From an uncultured Ruminococcus sp. (lineage in GTDB: Bacteria; Bacillota_A; Clostridia; Oscillospirales; Acutalibacteraceae), in the NCBI GenBank assembly GCA_902798605.1, contig CADBXH010000084.1, positions 1 to 15,364 on the forward strand: a stretch of DNA of 15,364 nt, in the 5' to 3' direction. The notes under the pieces are model-generated. The model did not search any database. It was not told the origin of the DNA and saw only the letters and a list, made by a program, of their open reading frames with translations. Position 1 is the stretch's first letter. Each line of letters starts with the position of its first letter. Below, in pieces: positions 1 through 7,841 of the stretch. The position numbers were made by a program, and so were the translations under genes.

Positions 1-2
1 AG

Positions 3-458
3 AACTATTCTCACCACGTTATCAAGCAGACGGGCATTATGAACGTCAACTGCCTGTCGGTAGAGGCTCCGTTCAGCGTGTTTGAAAACTTCGGCTTCCG
101 GAGCGGTCAGAATGTAGACAAGTTCAAGGACTGCGAGCCGCTCAAATCCGACAACGGACTCGTGTTCCTCCCCCACTACATCAACGCGTTTATGTCGCTC
201 AAGGTAGAGCAGTACATCGACCTCGACAGCCACGGAATGTTCATCTGCGAGGTGACAGAGGCAAGAGTCATCTCTGACAAAGAGACTATGACCTACACCT
301 ACTACCAAAACAACGTCAAGCCCAAGCCCCAGACCGAGGGCAAAAAGGGCTGGGTATGCAAGGTCTGCGGATATATCTACGAGGGCGACGAGCTCCCCGA
401 TGATTTCATCTGCCCGCTCTGCAAGCACGGCGTAGCGGACTTTGAACCCATAGAGTAA
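3..458 (+). CDS. Flavin reductase-like / rubredoxin fusion (high-molecular-weight rubredoxin type), 5' partial
   Basis: The reading frame is open from the window edge, and the residues before the first ATG ([11 protein letters not shown]) look like the interior of a flavin reductase-like FMN-binding domain, so the true start lies to the left and the ATG at 39 is internal. The visible 151 residues are the end of that domain followed by a charged linker and a C-terminal rubredoxin module of about 37 residues with the two Fe-binding knuckles CKVC and CPLC and the rubredoxin signature GYIYEGDE. Proteins of this architecture pass electrons from NAD(P)H-linked flavin to partners such as flavodiiron proteins in O2/NO detoxification in anaerobes (family knowledge; no partner gene is visible here). 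It is probably cytosolic. Confidence 0.85.
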   Translation, partial: NYSHHVIKQTGIMNVNCLSVEAPFSVFENFGFRSGQNVDKFKDCEPLKSDNGLVFLPHYINAFMSLKVEQYIDLDSHGMFICEVTEARVISDKETMTYTYYQNNVKPKPQTEGKKGWVCKVCGYIYEGDELPDDFICPLCKHGVADFEPIE

Positions 459-499
459 GCTAAATTCGCCTTTCGGCGAGCTTGAACAATTCAATTTTT
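457..499 (+). terminator. Probable hairpin terminator after the rubredoxin gene
   Basis: CGCC at 467-470 pairs with GGCG at 475-478 around a TTTC loop. AAGC (457-460) and GCTT (480-483) extend the stem with a bulge. A run of five T lies 12 bases further on, so this is an imperfect but plausible terminator. Confidence 0.45.
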
Positions 500-505
500 A
501 TGCAG

Positions 506-553
506 TTTAAAGGCTCCCCTGACGTGCGCAAGCACTTTAGGGGAGCTGTTAAA
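506..553. repeat. REP-like palindromic hairpin (GCTCCCCT / AGGGGAGC)
   Basis: Arms GCTCCCCT (513-520) and AGGGGAGC (539-546) enclose a second stem GTGC-gcaa-GCAC (524-535). An outer AT layer TTTAA/TTAAA (506-510, 549-553) closes it. There is no T-tract, so it looks less like a terminator than like the dispersed 'GGCTCCCCT...AGGGGAGCTGT' palindromes I recall from Ruminococcaceae genomes. Only one copy is in this window. Confidence 0.6.
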
Positions 554-558
554 TTAGT

Positions 559-587
559 GTCACAACCTCCTTTTTGCCGCATATTAT
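559..587 (+). promoter_or_regulatory. Possible sigma-E-type (mother-cell) promoter for the SpoIID-like unit
   Basis: GTCACAAC (559-566), 13 bases, then CATATTAT (580-587) loosely resembles the sigma-E pattern of a GTCATATT-like -35 and a CATACA-T-like -10. No good sigma-A promoter is apparent here. The call leans on the sporulation-like product downstream and is tentative. Confidence 0.25.
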
Positions 588-611
588 GTTAGCAGCGAAA
601 GGAGAGTTTTT

Positions 612-1031
612 ATGACCGACAATACACCAAAGCCCTCGGGCGAGACTCCGTTCAAGCCCGAGTATCAGGAATATATTGACGAGAACAAGGGGCGCGGGTC
701 GCTCAAAATCCAGGCAAGCGTAGCGCAGGACGCGTTCCCGATAAAAGATGTTTTTGTTGATATTTCGATGATATACAAGGGAAAGCGGTATTCCCTTTAC
801 AACGACTCGACGGATTCCTCGGGGATCGTTAACGAGATAGTGCTGCCGTCAAAGCTCAGCGCCGAAAGTCAGAGCCCTCAGACAGCTCCGGACAGCGACA
901 CGCAGTACCTTATCTCGGCTTATCATCCGGGTTTTGAGGCGGTCGTGGACTGCCCCGTGAACATCTATGACAGGGTCGAGACTATCCTGCCGATAAGCCT
1001 TAACCCGCTCGGCATAGGATTGGAGCGATGA
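612..1031 (+). CDS. Small protein with carboxypeptidase-regulatory-like beta-sandwich, upstream of SpoIID-like gene
   Basis: This 139-residue protein has no signal peptide and no membrane segment. The first ~30 residues are polar and Pro/Lys/Glu-rich. The body, from G-R-G-S-L-K-I-Q onward, alternates beta-strand-like stretches with a T-D-S-S-G-I-V turn followed by I-V-L-P, a pattern typical of CarboxypepD_reg/Ig-like folds. The start is supported by AAAGGAG seven bases ahead of the ATG. The gene ends one base before the next start (TGA T ATG), so the two are almost certainly co-transcribed and probably translationally coupled. Function is unknown; the pairing suggests an accessory or structural partner of the SpoIID/PG-binding protein. 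The fold call is a pattern judgement only. Confidence 0.7.
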   Translation: MTDNTPKPSGETPFKPEYQEYIDENKGRGSLKIQASVAQDAFPIKDVFVDISMIYKGKRYSLYNDSTDSSGIVNEIVLPSKLSAESQSPQTAPDSDTQYLISAYHPGFEAVVDCPVNIYDRVETILPISLNPLGIGLER

Positions 1032-1032
1032 T

Positions 1033-2370
1033 ATGACCCCTGTTATCCCCTCTTACATCACGGTGCACCTTGGACTACCGAACCAGCCCGCCGAGAACGT
1101 TACCGTTCCGTTTACCGAGTACATCAAAAACGTGGCCTCGTCAGAGATTTATCCGACCTGGCCCGAAAACGCGATCAGGGCTAATATTTTGGCGCAGATC
1201 TCATTTGCGCTCAACCGCGTGTATACCGAATACTACCGCAGCCGCGGTTATGATTTTGACATCACTAACAACACCGCGATCGACCAGGCGTATAACAAAA
1301 ACGGCGAGGTCTACGATAACATCAGCGCGATAGTGGATGAGATATTCAACAACTACCTTGTTCGCCGCGGGAATGTTGAGCCGCTGTACGCACAGTTCTG
1401 CGACGGCTACACCACAAGCTGCAACGGGCTGTCTCAGTGGGGCAGCGTTACGCTCGCAAAGCGCGGGTTGTCGCCGCTCGAAATCATCCGCTATTATTAC
1501 GGCGATGATGTTTCGGTCGTTTATAACGCTCCGGTCGGCGACAATACGCAGTCGTACCCGGGAACCGCGCTGCGGATAGGCTCGTTCGGCGATGACGTTG
1601 TGACGATCAAGCGCGAGCTCAACAGGATTTCGCAGAACTATCCCGCAATACCTAAGATTCAGTACATCAACGGCGTTTATGACCGCGAGACCGAGAGCGC
1701 CGTCAAAAAATTCCAGGAAATTTTCAACCTTGACGCGGACGGGATAGTCGGCAAAGCGACTTGGTACAAAATCAAGCAGATCTATGCCTCGGTCAAGCGG
1801 CTCTCGGAGCTGACGGGCGAAGGGCTTACTATATCTGAGGTTTCGCGGCGGTATACGCGCGAGCTGAGTATGGGCAGCCAGGGGCTTGACGTTGAGGCGC
1901 TGCAGTATTACCTCGCGTTTATCGGCTACTTTTATCCCGAGCTGCCGCCGATACCGATCACGGGCTTCTTCGGCGAGCTGACGCGCGACGCGGTTTTTAC
2001 CTTTCAGAACAACTACGGCCTGCCCGTGACGGGCGTGGTAGACGCTAATGTTTTTAACAGGATAGAGCAGGTTTACAGGATGGTCGTCAGCGAGCTGCCG
2101 GCGAACTATCAGAGCGCGATCGGCGAGCCGTACCCGGGCAAATTCCTCGTTGAGGGCGACCGCGGCGAGAGCGTGCGGATAATTCAAGGGTACCTCAACA
2201 AAATCGGCGAGAATACTCCCGAGATACCCGCGATAGCTGTCGACGGTATCTTCGGTCCCAAGACAAAGGCGGCGGTCATCGCCTTTCAGCAATATCTGGG
2301 GATCGAACAGACGGGCGCGATCGGCCCCGTTGAATGGGCAGAGATCATCACACTCGGTAATAACCTGTGA
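1033..2370 (+). CDS. SpoIID-like domain protein with three peptidoglycan-binding domains
   Basis: This 445-residue protein has a SpoIID-type domain at about residues 20-165. It shows V-P-F-T-E-Y-I-K-N-V-A-S-S-E near the N-terminus, where Glu38 matches the catalytic Glu of the SpoIID lytic transglycosylase, and the family's closing motif G-L-S-Q-W-G-S...L-A-K-R-G-L-S-P-L-E-I-I-R-Y-Y-Y at 132-156. Three PG_binding_1 domains follow at about 179-247, 277-345 and 370-438, each with a D/N-G-V/I-F/Y-G or T-G-F-F-G turn and an A-V-x-x-F-Q helix. SpoIID is normally membrane-anchored and acts on spore-septum glycan; this protein has no signal peptide or transmembrane segment. The second half of the SpoIID domain is also short. 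It may be a mother-cell coat or cortex protein. GGAG precedes the ATG within the end of the upstream gene. Confidence 0.85.
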   Translation: MTPVIPSYITVHLGLPNQPAENVTVPFTEYIKNVASSEIYPTWPENAIRANILAQISFALNRVYTEYYRSRGYDFDITNNTAIDQAYNKNGEVYDNISAIVDEIFNNYLVRRGNVEPLYAQFCDGYTTSCNGLSQWGSVTLAKRGLSPLEIIRYYYGDDVSVVYNAPVGDNTQSYPGTALRIGSFGDDVVTIKRELNRISQNYPAIPKIQYINGVYDRETESAVKKFQEIFNLDADGIVGKATWYKIKQIYASVKRLSELTGEGLTISEVSRRYTRELSMGSQGLDVEALQYYLAFIGYFYPELPPIPITGFFGELTRDAVFTFQNNYGLPVTGVVDANVFNRIEQVYRMVVSELPANYQSAIGEPYPGKFLVEGDRGESVRIIQGYLNKIGENTPEIPAIAVDGIFGPKTKAAVIAFQQYLGIEQTGAIGPVEWAEIITLGNNL

Positions 2371-2375
2371 CGCAT

Positions 2376-2412
2376 TAAAAAGGACAGTCCTGCTTTGGAC
2401 TGCCCTTTTTTG
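2376..2412. terminator. Bidirectional terminator between the SpoIID-like gene and metY
   Basis: The stem AAAAAGGaCAGTCC / GGACTGcCCTTTTTT with a six-base loop has T-rich sequence on both strands. It serves the plus-strand gene ending at 2370 and the minus-strand gene ending at 2441. Confidence 0.9.
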
Positions 2413-2440
2413 GGGAAAGATGAGTAATAAAATGGACTGA

Positions 2441-3736
2441 TTAAATCGAATCAAATGCTTCCGCCAAATCCTCAATTATATCGTCGATATGCTCTGTGCC
2501 GATCGAAAGGCGGACGGTGTTCGGGCGGATGCCCTGCTCCTCAAGCTCCGCTTCGGAAAGCTGAGAGTGAGTCGTTGAGGCAGGATGGATAGCGAGCGAT
2601 TTGACGTCCGCGACATTAGCGAGGAGCGAGAAGATCTGAAGATTGTCGATAAATTTCTTCGCTTCCTCTTCCCCGCCCTTTACGTCAAAGGTGAAGATCG
2701 AACCGCCGCCGTTGGGGAAGTATTTTTCATATAGAGCCTTGTAGGGCGAATCGTCGGTAGAGGGATGATTGACGCGCTCTACCTTGGGGTGGTTTACGAG
2801 AAATTCGATTACCTTTTTGGTGTTCTCTGCGTGGCGCTCGACCCTGAGCGACAGGGTCTCAAGTCCCTGCAGGAAGATGAACGCGTGGAACGGCGAGAGC
2901 GTCGCGCCGGTGTCGCGGAGCAGGATAGCTCTGATGTATGTCACAAATGACGCGCCGGGCGCCGCCTGTGTAAATACCGCGCCGTGATACGAGGGGTTCG
3001 GCTCTGAGAACTGCGGGAACTTGCCGCTCTGAGCCCAGTCGAATTTGCCGCTCTCGATAATAACGCCGCCGATCGCAGTGCCGTGGCCGCCGATGAACTT
3101 TGTGGCGGAATGGACTACGATATCCGCGCCGTGTTCTATCGGACGAAGCAGGAACGGGGTCGCGAAGGTGCTGTCCACAACAAGCGGGATATTATGCGCG
3201 TGAGCGAGCTTCGCGAGTGCTTCGATGTCAATAATATTTGAGTTGGGATTGCCGAGAGCCTCTATATAGAGCGCCTTTGTGTTTTCGTCAATAGCTTTTT
3301 CAAATGCACCTTCAACATCGGGGTCGACAAACTTTGTTGTGATGCCGTAATTGGGCAGGGTGTGCGCCAAAAGGTTGTAGGTTCCGCCGTAGATCGTCTC
3401 GGCGGCGACGATGTTCTCCCCTGCTTTGGCGAGCGCCTGGATAGTGTAGCTGATCGCCGCGGCGCCGGAGGCTACCGCCAAGGCTGCAGAACCGCCCTCA
3501 AGAGCGGCGATCCTCTTCTCAAAAACGTCCTGGGTCGGGTTTGTGAGTCTGCCGTAGATATTGCCCGCGTCACGCAGGCCAAAGCGGTCTGCGGCGTGCT
3601 GGCTGTCATGGAAAACGTACGAGGTCGTGGCGTAGATCGGCACGGCGCGCGCGTCTGTTACGGGGTCGGGATTTTCCTGACCGATGTGAAGCTGTTTTGT
3701 CTCGAATCTTAAATTTCTTTCTGTAAGTTTACTCAT
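2441..3736 (-). CDS. metY: O-acetylhomoserine sulfhydrylase (aminocarboxypropyltransferase), PLP-dependent
   Basis: This 431-residue Cys/Met-metabolism PLP enzyme has the usual MetY length. It shows the phosphate-binding Y-G-R-L-T-N-P-T at 61-68, the substrate-side A-S-G-A-A-A-I at 89-95, a PLP-ring Asp in V-V-D-S-T-F at about 188, and the Schiff-base lysine K213 in [11 protein letters not shown]. The enzyme converts O-acetyl-homoserine plus sulfide (or methanethiol) to homocysteine (or methionine) in the cytosol. The start is fixed by AAAGGAG eight bases before the ATG. The long region between the two halves (T-Q-A-A-P-G-A...Y-I-R-A-I-L-L-R-D) is MetY-specific and separates it from the shorter MetB/MetC enzymes. 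It is transcribed alone, from its own promoter, and ends at a shared bidirectional terminator. Confidence 0.93.
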   Translation of the reverse strand: MSKLTERNLRFETKQLHIGQENPDPVTDARAVPIYATTSYVFHDSQHAADRFGLRDAGNIYGRLTNPTQDVFEKRIAALEGGSAALAVASGAAAISYTIQALAKAGENIVAAETIYGGTYNLLAHTLPNYGITTKFVDPDVEGAFEKAIDENTKALYIEALGNPNSNIIDIEALAKLAHAHNIPLVVDSTFATPFLLRPIEHGADIVVHSATKFIGGHGTAIGGVIIESGKFDWAQSGKFPQFSEPNPSYHGAVFTQAAPGASFVTYIRAILLRDTGATLSPFHAFIFLQGLETLSLRVERHAENTKKVIEFLVNHPKVERVNHPSTDDSPYKALYEKYFPNGGGSIFTFDVKGGEEEAKKFIDNLQIFSLLANVADVKSLAIHPASTTHSQLSEAELEEQGIRPNTVRLSIGTEHIDDIIEDLAEAFDSI

Positions 3737-3845
3737 TATAATTACTCCTTTGTTGTTTTGATATTAATTGAAATGTGTGTTTGGGGTCTTTACATTCGCG
3801 TATCAAAACAACATCGGAACTCAAATTTATTCATTTCATATATCT

Positions 3846-3898
3846 CCTATTGATTTGGTAGGTTTATATTATCATACAATTCTTATAATGTCAATAGG
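3846..3898 (-). promoter_or_regulatory. metY promoter with flanking inverted repeat CCTATTGA / TCAATAGG
   Basis: On the minus strand, TTGACA (3889-3894), a 17-base spacer and TAATAT (3866-3871) form a good sigma-A promoter about 130 bases ahead of metY. A perfect 8-bp inverted repeat, CCTATTGA (3846-3853) and TCAATAGG (3891-3898), brackets it, one arm overlapping the -35 and the other just downstream of the start. A second CCTA-N9-TAGG element overlaps the downstream arm. This suggests a repressor of sulfur metabolism, possibly Rrf2/CymR-like; that identity is inference. I saw no SAM riboswitch or T-box in the leader. Confidence 0.6.
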
Positions 3899-3935
3899 TT
3901 TTTTGAAATTTATGTTTGACAAATTTTCAAACTTC

Positions 3936-3971
3936 AAAAAAACCGCTTAACTACTGACCTGAGCTAAGCGG
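3936..3971 (-). terminator. recD2 terminator
   Basis: CCGCTTA (3943-3949) pairs with TAAGCGG (3965-3971). On the minus strand the stem is followed by seven T (3936-3942), directly after the recD2 stop. Confidence 0.85.
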
Positions 3972-3989
3972 CTTATGATAATTATTCAG

Positions 3990-6194
3990 TTAGTTTTCCT
4001 GTAAAAGAAAGCTTTTCAGCGCGCTGTATCGCTTTGTCTGGCGGTTGTTGTTCACCATCATCTCAACCGTGCGCGGATCGCCGACGAGTATAAGCGTCTT
4101 TTTTGCCCTTGTCACCGCGGTGTACAATAGGTTGCGGTAGTAGAGCTGCGGAGGACCCGGGAACATCGGGATTATAACCGCGTCAAATTCATTTCCTTGG
4201 CTCTTGTGGACAGTTACGGCGTAGGCAAAATCCAAATCCATAGCCGCCTCAAAGCTCAGCCGAGCGGTCTTGTCAAAAAACGCGATCTTGAGCGATTTTG
4301 ACTTGCGGTCAATGCTCTTGATAATACCTATATCGCCGTTGAATACACCGTCGCCCTGCTCGCCGTTTTCCTTTTCCCAGCGGATGTCGTAGTTGTTTTT
4401 GATCTGCATAACCTTGTCGCCGACCCTGAAAACATGCGCGCCGATCGTAACCTCCGGCTTATCCTCAGCCTTTGGATTAAGCTTTGATTGCAGCCTGTGG
4501 TTAAGCTCAGCTGTGCCGAGCTCGCCCTTTTTTGACGGGCAGAGAATCTGTATGTTTTCAAACGCCGAGTAGCCGTAGGCGTTTGGCAGGCGGTTGACGC
4601 AGAGGTCGGTAATGAGCTCTGTGACCTCGGATTTATTATTCCTGTTAAGAAAAAAGAAGTCTCGGTCGGTCGTTGTCAAAACCGGCATTTCGCCCTTTAC
4701 TATGCGGTGGGCATTGGTGATGATAAGGCTCTCCTGAGCTTGTCTGAAAATCTCGTTGAGCCTTATTACGGGCACGATCCCGCTATCTGTCAAATCGCCG
4801 AGCACGTTGCCCGCACCTACCGACGGAAGCTGGTCGCTGTCGCCTACAAGAATAAGTCTGCACCCAAGCGGCAAGGCGCGGGTCAGGCTGTCAAAAATCG
4901 CAGAGTCGACCATTGAGACCTCATCGACTATGAGCGCGTCGCATTTGAGCTGATTGCGCTCGTTTTTGCCGAACACGGGGTTATCGCGCTTGTCCCAGCT
5001 GACTTCAAGAAGCCTGTGCAAAGTCTTTGCCTCAAAGCCCGTGACCTCGCTCATTCGCTGAGCGGCTCTGCCCGTGGGCGCGGCGAGTAAAACCTTGTGG
5101 CCGCGCTTGTTTAATATCCTGATTATCGCGTTAAGCGTTGTGGTTTTTCCCGTTCCGGGGCCGCCCGTCAGCACGGTTATCCCCTGTGTGAGAGCGGTGG
5201 TTATCGCCTGCTTTTGAAGCTCGGCGTATTCAATTTCAAGCTCGGACTCGCAGACGGCGATCGCGTCGTCAAGCCTGCTTATCTTGTCCGCAGGAAAGCC
5301 GAGCAGGAGCTTTATACGCGACGCGGTGTTTAGCTCTATATCATACATTTTAGGGGTAAAAACAAAGGTCTGACCCTCAATCTCCGCCGACATAAGGCTG
5401 CGGTCGAATATCATTTTTTCAAGACATTCCTCAAGCGAATCCTCGCTCACATTTAAAAACCGCGCCGTTGTCAAAATAAGCTTGTCCTTCGGCAAACAGG
5501 TGTGGCCGTTGCCGTGGTTGTGTTTTAGCACATACACAAGTCCCGCACGAAGCCGCAGGTCGCTGTCGGGCTCGAGGGATTCTTTTTTCGCGATAAAATC
5601 AGCGCGCTCAAAACCGACGCCGAAATCGGGCTCGCAAAGAATGTACGGGTTTTGCTTTATTTGATCGACGCTTTTGCCGCCGAACACATTAAAAATCTTG
5701 ACCGCAGAGGTGTTTGAAATCCCGTATTCGCCAAGGTAGAGCATAAGCGCGCGGATGCCCGCGTTCGCCTTTAGCTGGTCGGAAAAATCCCTTGCCTTTT
5801 TGAGCGTTATCCCCCTGAGCTTAGCCACGCGCTCGGGGTCGTTTTCCATCACGTCGAGGGTCGCGTCCGCGAACTCGTCAACGAGCTTCTTAGCGGTGGA
5901 GGGTCCTATCCCCTTTACTGCGCCCGAGGATAGATAGCGCAGGATATCCGCCGCCTCTGACGGGCGCTCGACCTCACAGGATTTTACCGAAAATTGCCTG
6001 CCGTAGCTGCGGTGGTTCGTAAAAAAGCCCATCAGCGTCACGCTGTCGCCGGCGCTGACCTGCGGCATTGAACCGACCGCGGTTATGTAGTCGTCCCCGT
6101 CGGAGATCTCAAGCACGGTGTAGCCGTTTTCTTCATTCCTGTATACAATATTTTCTACCGCTCCCTGCAAGCGGAGCAATGTTTGATCATCCAT
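3990..6194 (-). CDS. recD2: RecD2-type SF1B DNA helicase
   Basis: This 734-residue protein is the right length for the RecD2 (RecD/TraA) family of RecBC-independent bacteria. The N-terminal region has an OB-like segment and helix-hairpin-helix motifs around V-K-G-I-G-P-S-T-A-K-K-L (93-104). The motor then shows Walker A G-G-P-G-T-G-K-T-T (344-352), motif Ic A-A-P-T-G-R-A-A (371-378), Walker B V-D-E-V-S-M-V-D (423-430), motif III G-D-S-D-Q-L-P-S-V-G (451-460), motif V Y-A-V-T-V-H-K-S-Q-G-N-E-F-D (658-671) and motif VI Y-T-A-V-T-R-A-K-K (691-699). RecD2 unwinds DNA 5' to 3' and acts in repair and replication-fork maintenance. AAGGAAA lies six bases before the ATG. All motor motifs are intact. 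Confidence 0.95.
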   Translation of the reverse strand: MDDQTLLRLQGAVENIVYRNEENGYTVLEISDGDDYITAVGSMPQVSAGDSVTLMGFFTNHRSYGRQFSVKSCEVERPSEAADILRYLSSGAVKGIGPSTAKKLVDEFADATLDVMENDPERVAKLRGITLKKARDFSDQLKANAGIRALMLYLGEYGISNTSAVKIFNVFGGKSVDQIKQNPYILCEPDFGVGFERADFIAKKESLEPDSDLRLRAGLVYVLKHNHGNGHTCLPKDKLILTTARFLNVSEDSLEECLEKMIFDRSLMSAEIEGQTFVFTPKMYDIELNTASRIKLLLGFPADKISRLDDAIAVCESELEIEYAELQKQAITTALTQGITVLTGGPGTGKTTTLNAIIRILNKRGHKVLLAAPTGRAAQRMSEVTGFEAKTLHRLLEVSWDKRDNPVFGKNERNQLKCDALIVDEVSMVDSAIFDSLTRALPLGCRLILVGDSDQLPSVGAGNVLGDLTDSGIVPVIRLNEIFRQAQESLIITNAHRIVKGEMPVLTTTDRDFFFLNRNNKSEVTELITDLCVNRLPNAYGYSAFENIQILCPSKKGELGTAELNHRLQSKLNPKAEDKPEVTIGAHVFRVGDKVMQIKNNYDIRWEKENGEQGDGVFNGDIGIIKSIDRKSKSLKIAFFDKTARLSFEAAMDLDFAYAVTVHKSQGNEFDAVIIPMFPGPPQLYYRNLLYTAVTRAKKTLILVGDPRTVEMMVNNNRQTKRYSALKSFLLQEN

Positions 6195-6232
6195 AATATT
6201 TCCTTATTAAAATTATAATAGTTTGTATTTAC

Positions 6233-6261
6233 ATTATAACTCTAAAGAGAGTTTTTAACAA
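6233..6261 (-). promoter_or_regulatory. recD2 promoter with internal palindrome
   Basis: TTGTTA (6256-6261), 17 bases and TATAAT (6233-6238) on the minus strand. The spacer contains the inverted repeat AACTCT-aaag-AGAGTT (plus strand, 6238-6253), a candidate operator. The -35 overlaps the stop of the upstream gene. Confidence 0.6.
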
Positions 6262-6590
6262 GTCTTATCAATGATTTTCATTGCTTCATTTCGCGTTATC
6301 ATCCCCTTAAAGCCGTATTCGCGGCATATCGAGCGGCAAATTTGCTTTGTTCGGGCGTCGAGCGGAAGGTTAAGGCAAACCGAAACATCCTTGCATTTTC
6401 CGCCCCAGCGGAGCCTTGCGAGCGCGCTTCTGAGCACATATTCGGGCTCATCATCCTTGTTTACGGGCGTGATGACTATAACCGAGCTGTCGTTTTTGCG
6501 GGCAAATATCCTGAACGTTATTTCACGGACAAACGCCACTACGCCGATCATAGCGAAAACAATCAAAAGCAGTGATGAAAAGATATACAT
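6255..6590 (-). CDS. Small membrane-anchored protein of unknown function
   Basis: I choose the ATG at 6590 (111 residues) because GAGGTGG lies five bases ahead of it and residues 1-22 then form an N-terminal membrane segment rich in I, L, V, F and A. An upstream in-frame ATG at 6716 has no ribosome site and would overlap the divergent DUF1540 gene. After the membrane helix comes a basic stretch (R-E-I-T-F-R-I-F-A-R-K) and then a soluble alpha/beta domain with three cysteines (C-K-D-V-S-V-C-L-N-L; C-R-S-I-C-R). It reads like the small unannotated proteins of Ruminococcaceae; I do not recognise the family. It lies 60 bases upstream of recD2, in the same direction. Confidence 0.65.
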   Translation of the reverse strand: MYIFSSLLLIVFAMIGVVAFVREITFRIFARKNDSSVIVITPVNKDDEPEYVLRSALARLRWGGKCKDVSVCLNLPLDARTKQICRSICREYGFKGMITRNEAMKIIDKTC

Positions 6591-6705
6591 AAAAACCACC
6601 TCGGTATATTTTATTTTTGAATTTTTAAAATGTGATAATAATCTTGCGTTTAATGTAAACACTAATATCACGGTAGGATTACCGATTATTTTTGAGGTGA
6701 TAAAT

Positions 6706-6885
6706 ATGGACAACACTTATGCAAACCAGTGCATTGCCTGCACGGTAAAGGAATGTAAAAACCATCATCAGTCAAGGGATTACTGCTCGCTTGACAAAAT
6801 CAATGTCGGTACTCACGAGAGCGACCCGACTGTTCCGCCATGTACCGACTGTCAGAGCTTTGTTGCTAAGCAGGGAAGCTGCTGA
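6706..6885 (+). CDS. DUF1540 domain protein
   Basis: This 59-residue protein has six cysteines in the DUF1540 arrangement: C-I-A-C-T-V-K-E-C near the start, then Y-C-S-L-D-K-I-N-V-G, and C-T-D-C-Q-S-F at the end. DUF1540 proteins are small, Cys-rich, probably metal-binding and common in spore-forming Firmicutes; their function is not established. GAGGTGA six bases ahead of the ATG fixes the start. The same frame is open further upstream but without a ribosome site and antisense to the divergent gene, so I leave that part out. A strong terminator follows directly. Confidence 0.85.
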   Translation: MDNTYANQCIACTVKECKNHHQSRDYCSLDKINVGTHESDPTVPPCTDCQSFVAKQGSC

Positions 6886-6893
6886 TACGCACT

Positions 6894-6957
6894 AAAAAAG
6901 CTGTCATTTTGAGGTTGCGGCGATAGCGCAGACCTCAGGATGACAGCTGCTTTTTTA
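6894..6957. terminator. Large bidirectional terminator / REP-like hairpin
   Basis: Nested stems AGCTGTCAT (6899-6907) with ATGACAGCT (6940-6948), TGAGGT with ACCTCA, and TGCG with CGCA form one long hairpin, with A6 before and T6 after. It serves both the DUF1540 gene (+) and hslO (-). The core 'TGTCATTTTGAGGT...CCTCAGGATGACA' resembles a dispersed repeat family I recall from Clostridia, but only one copy is present here. Confidence 0.85.
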
Positions 6958-6967
6958 TTTTAAAATC

Positions 6968-7826
6968 TTACTTTGAATTTTTCTCTTCTATTAGCTTCTC
7001 CAAATCATCTTTTGAGAACTCGTAGCGTTTGTTGCAGAACTGGCATACCGCCTCGGCGTAACCCTTTTCGTCCGCCATTGAGCGAATGTCGCTGTCGCTC
7101 ATTGTCATAAAGTAACGCTCGAGCTTTTCGCGCGAGCAGGAGCACACATAATTCACGGGGTTTTCATCGAGCACCTCAACCTCAAAACCGTCGAGAGCGG
7201 TTTTGCAAATATCGAGTATACTCATTCCCTTGGCGAGCATTGTCGTGACAGGTTCAAGCTTTTGCACGTTCTTTTCAAGCTTGTCGATCGCCTCGTCATA
7301 TGCCCCGGGTAAAAGCTGGATAAGCAATCCGCCCGCGAGCAGTACTTCGCCGTCCTCTTTATCAACAAGCACGCCTAAGGCGCATACGGTCGGTATCTGC
7401 TCCGAGGTCGCAAAGTAATTCGTGATGTCCTCGGCGATCTCTCCGCTTACCAGCTCGACCTGACCTATGTACGGGTCACCCGTGCCGTAGTCGCGCATAA
7501 CACTGAGGTTTCCGTTTTTGCCGACCGCCTTTGACGGTCGGGCACCCCGGGTTTTCAACATATCCCCTGACGTTGCCGTTGCTGTCGGCGACCGCTACGA
7601 CCGCGCCCATCTCTCCGTCGCCCAAAACGCGGAGGTTGATGAAGGCGTCCTTTTGCTTTAGCATATTGCCCATAATTGACGCCGCGCACAAAAGCCTGCC
7701 CAGCGCGGCGGTAGAGCAGCGGCTGAGATCATGCAGCTTTTTGGCGGTGAACACTATATCCGACGCGTCGATAGCCGAGGCCATCACCGCGCCGTCGCTT
7801 GTGATACAACGAATGATTTTATCCAT
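6968..7826 (-). pseudogene. hslO: Redox-regulated chaperone Hsp33, frameshifted
   Basis: Two overlapping frames together make one Hsp33. The N-terminal frame (ATG at 7826) covers the start of the domain to V-R-G-Y-V-E-N-P-G. The other frame resumes at A-V-G-K-N-G-N-L-S-V-M-R-D-Y-G-T-G-D-P-Y and runs to the end, including the zinc/redox switch C-S-C and C-Q-F-C. Between N-P and A-V-G only 19 bases remain, where the family (from memory of B. subtilis HslO) has about 48, so roughly 29 bases are missing and the frame is lost. A 7-bp inverted repeat, CCGACCG/CGGTCGG, sits at the break (7521-7541). Hsp33 holds unfolding proteins under oxidative stress; this allele would make only an N-terminal stub. 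An assembly or sequencing error at the hairpin is the main alternative. GAGGAA precedes the ATG. Confidence 0.8.
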
Positions 7827-7841
7827 AAGTATTCCTCTTTA

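Noticed and set aside
1201..2475. 424-codon open frame on the minus strand opposite the SpoIID/PG-binding gene
   Set aside because: It is antisense to a gene with four recognisable domains, has no ribosome site or family resemblance, and arises from the codon bias of a GC-rich gene.
3737..3858. SAM riboswitch or T-box in the metY leader
   Set aside because: No conserved core motifs of either were found; the leader is AT-rich with no strong stems.
6271..6705. Upstream extension of the DUF1540 frame to ~200 residues
   Set aside because: It is antisense to the divergent membrane-protein gene, while a good ribosome site sits directly before the ATG at 6706.
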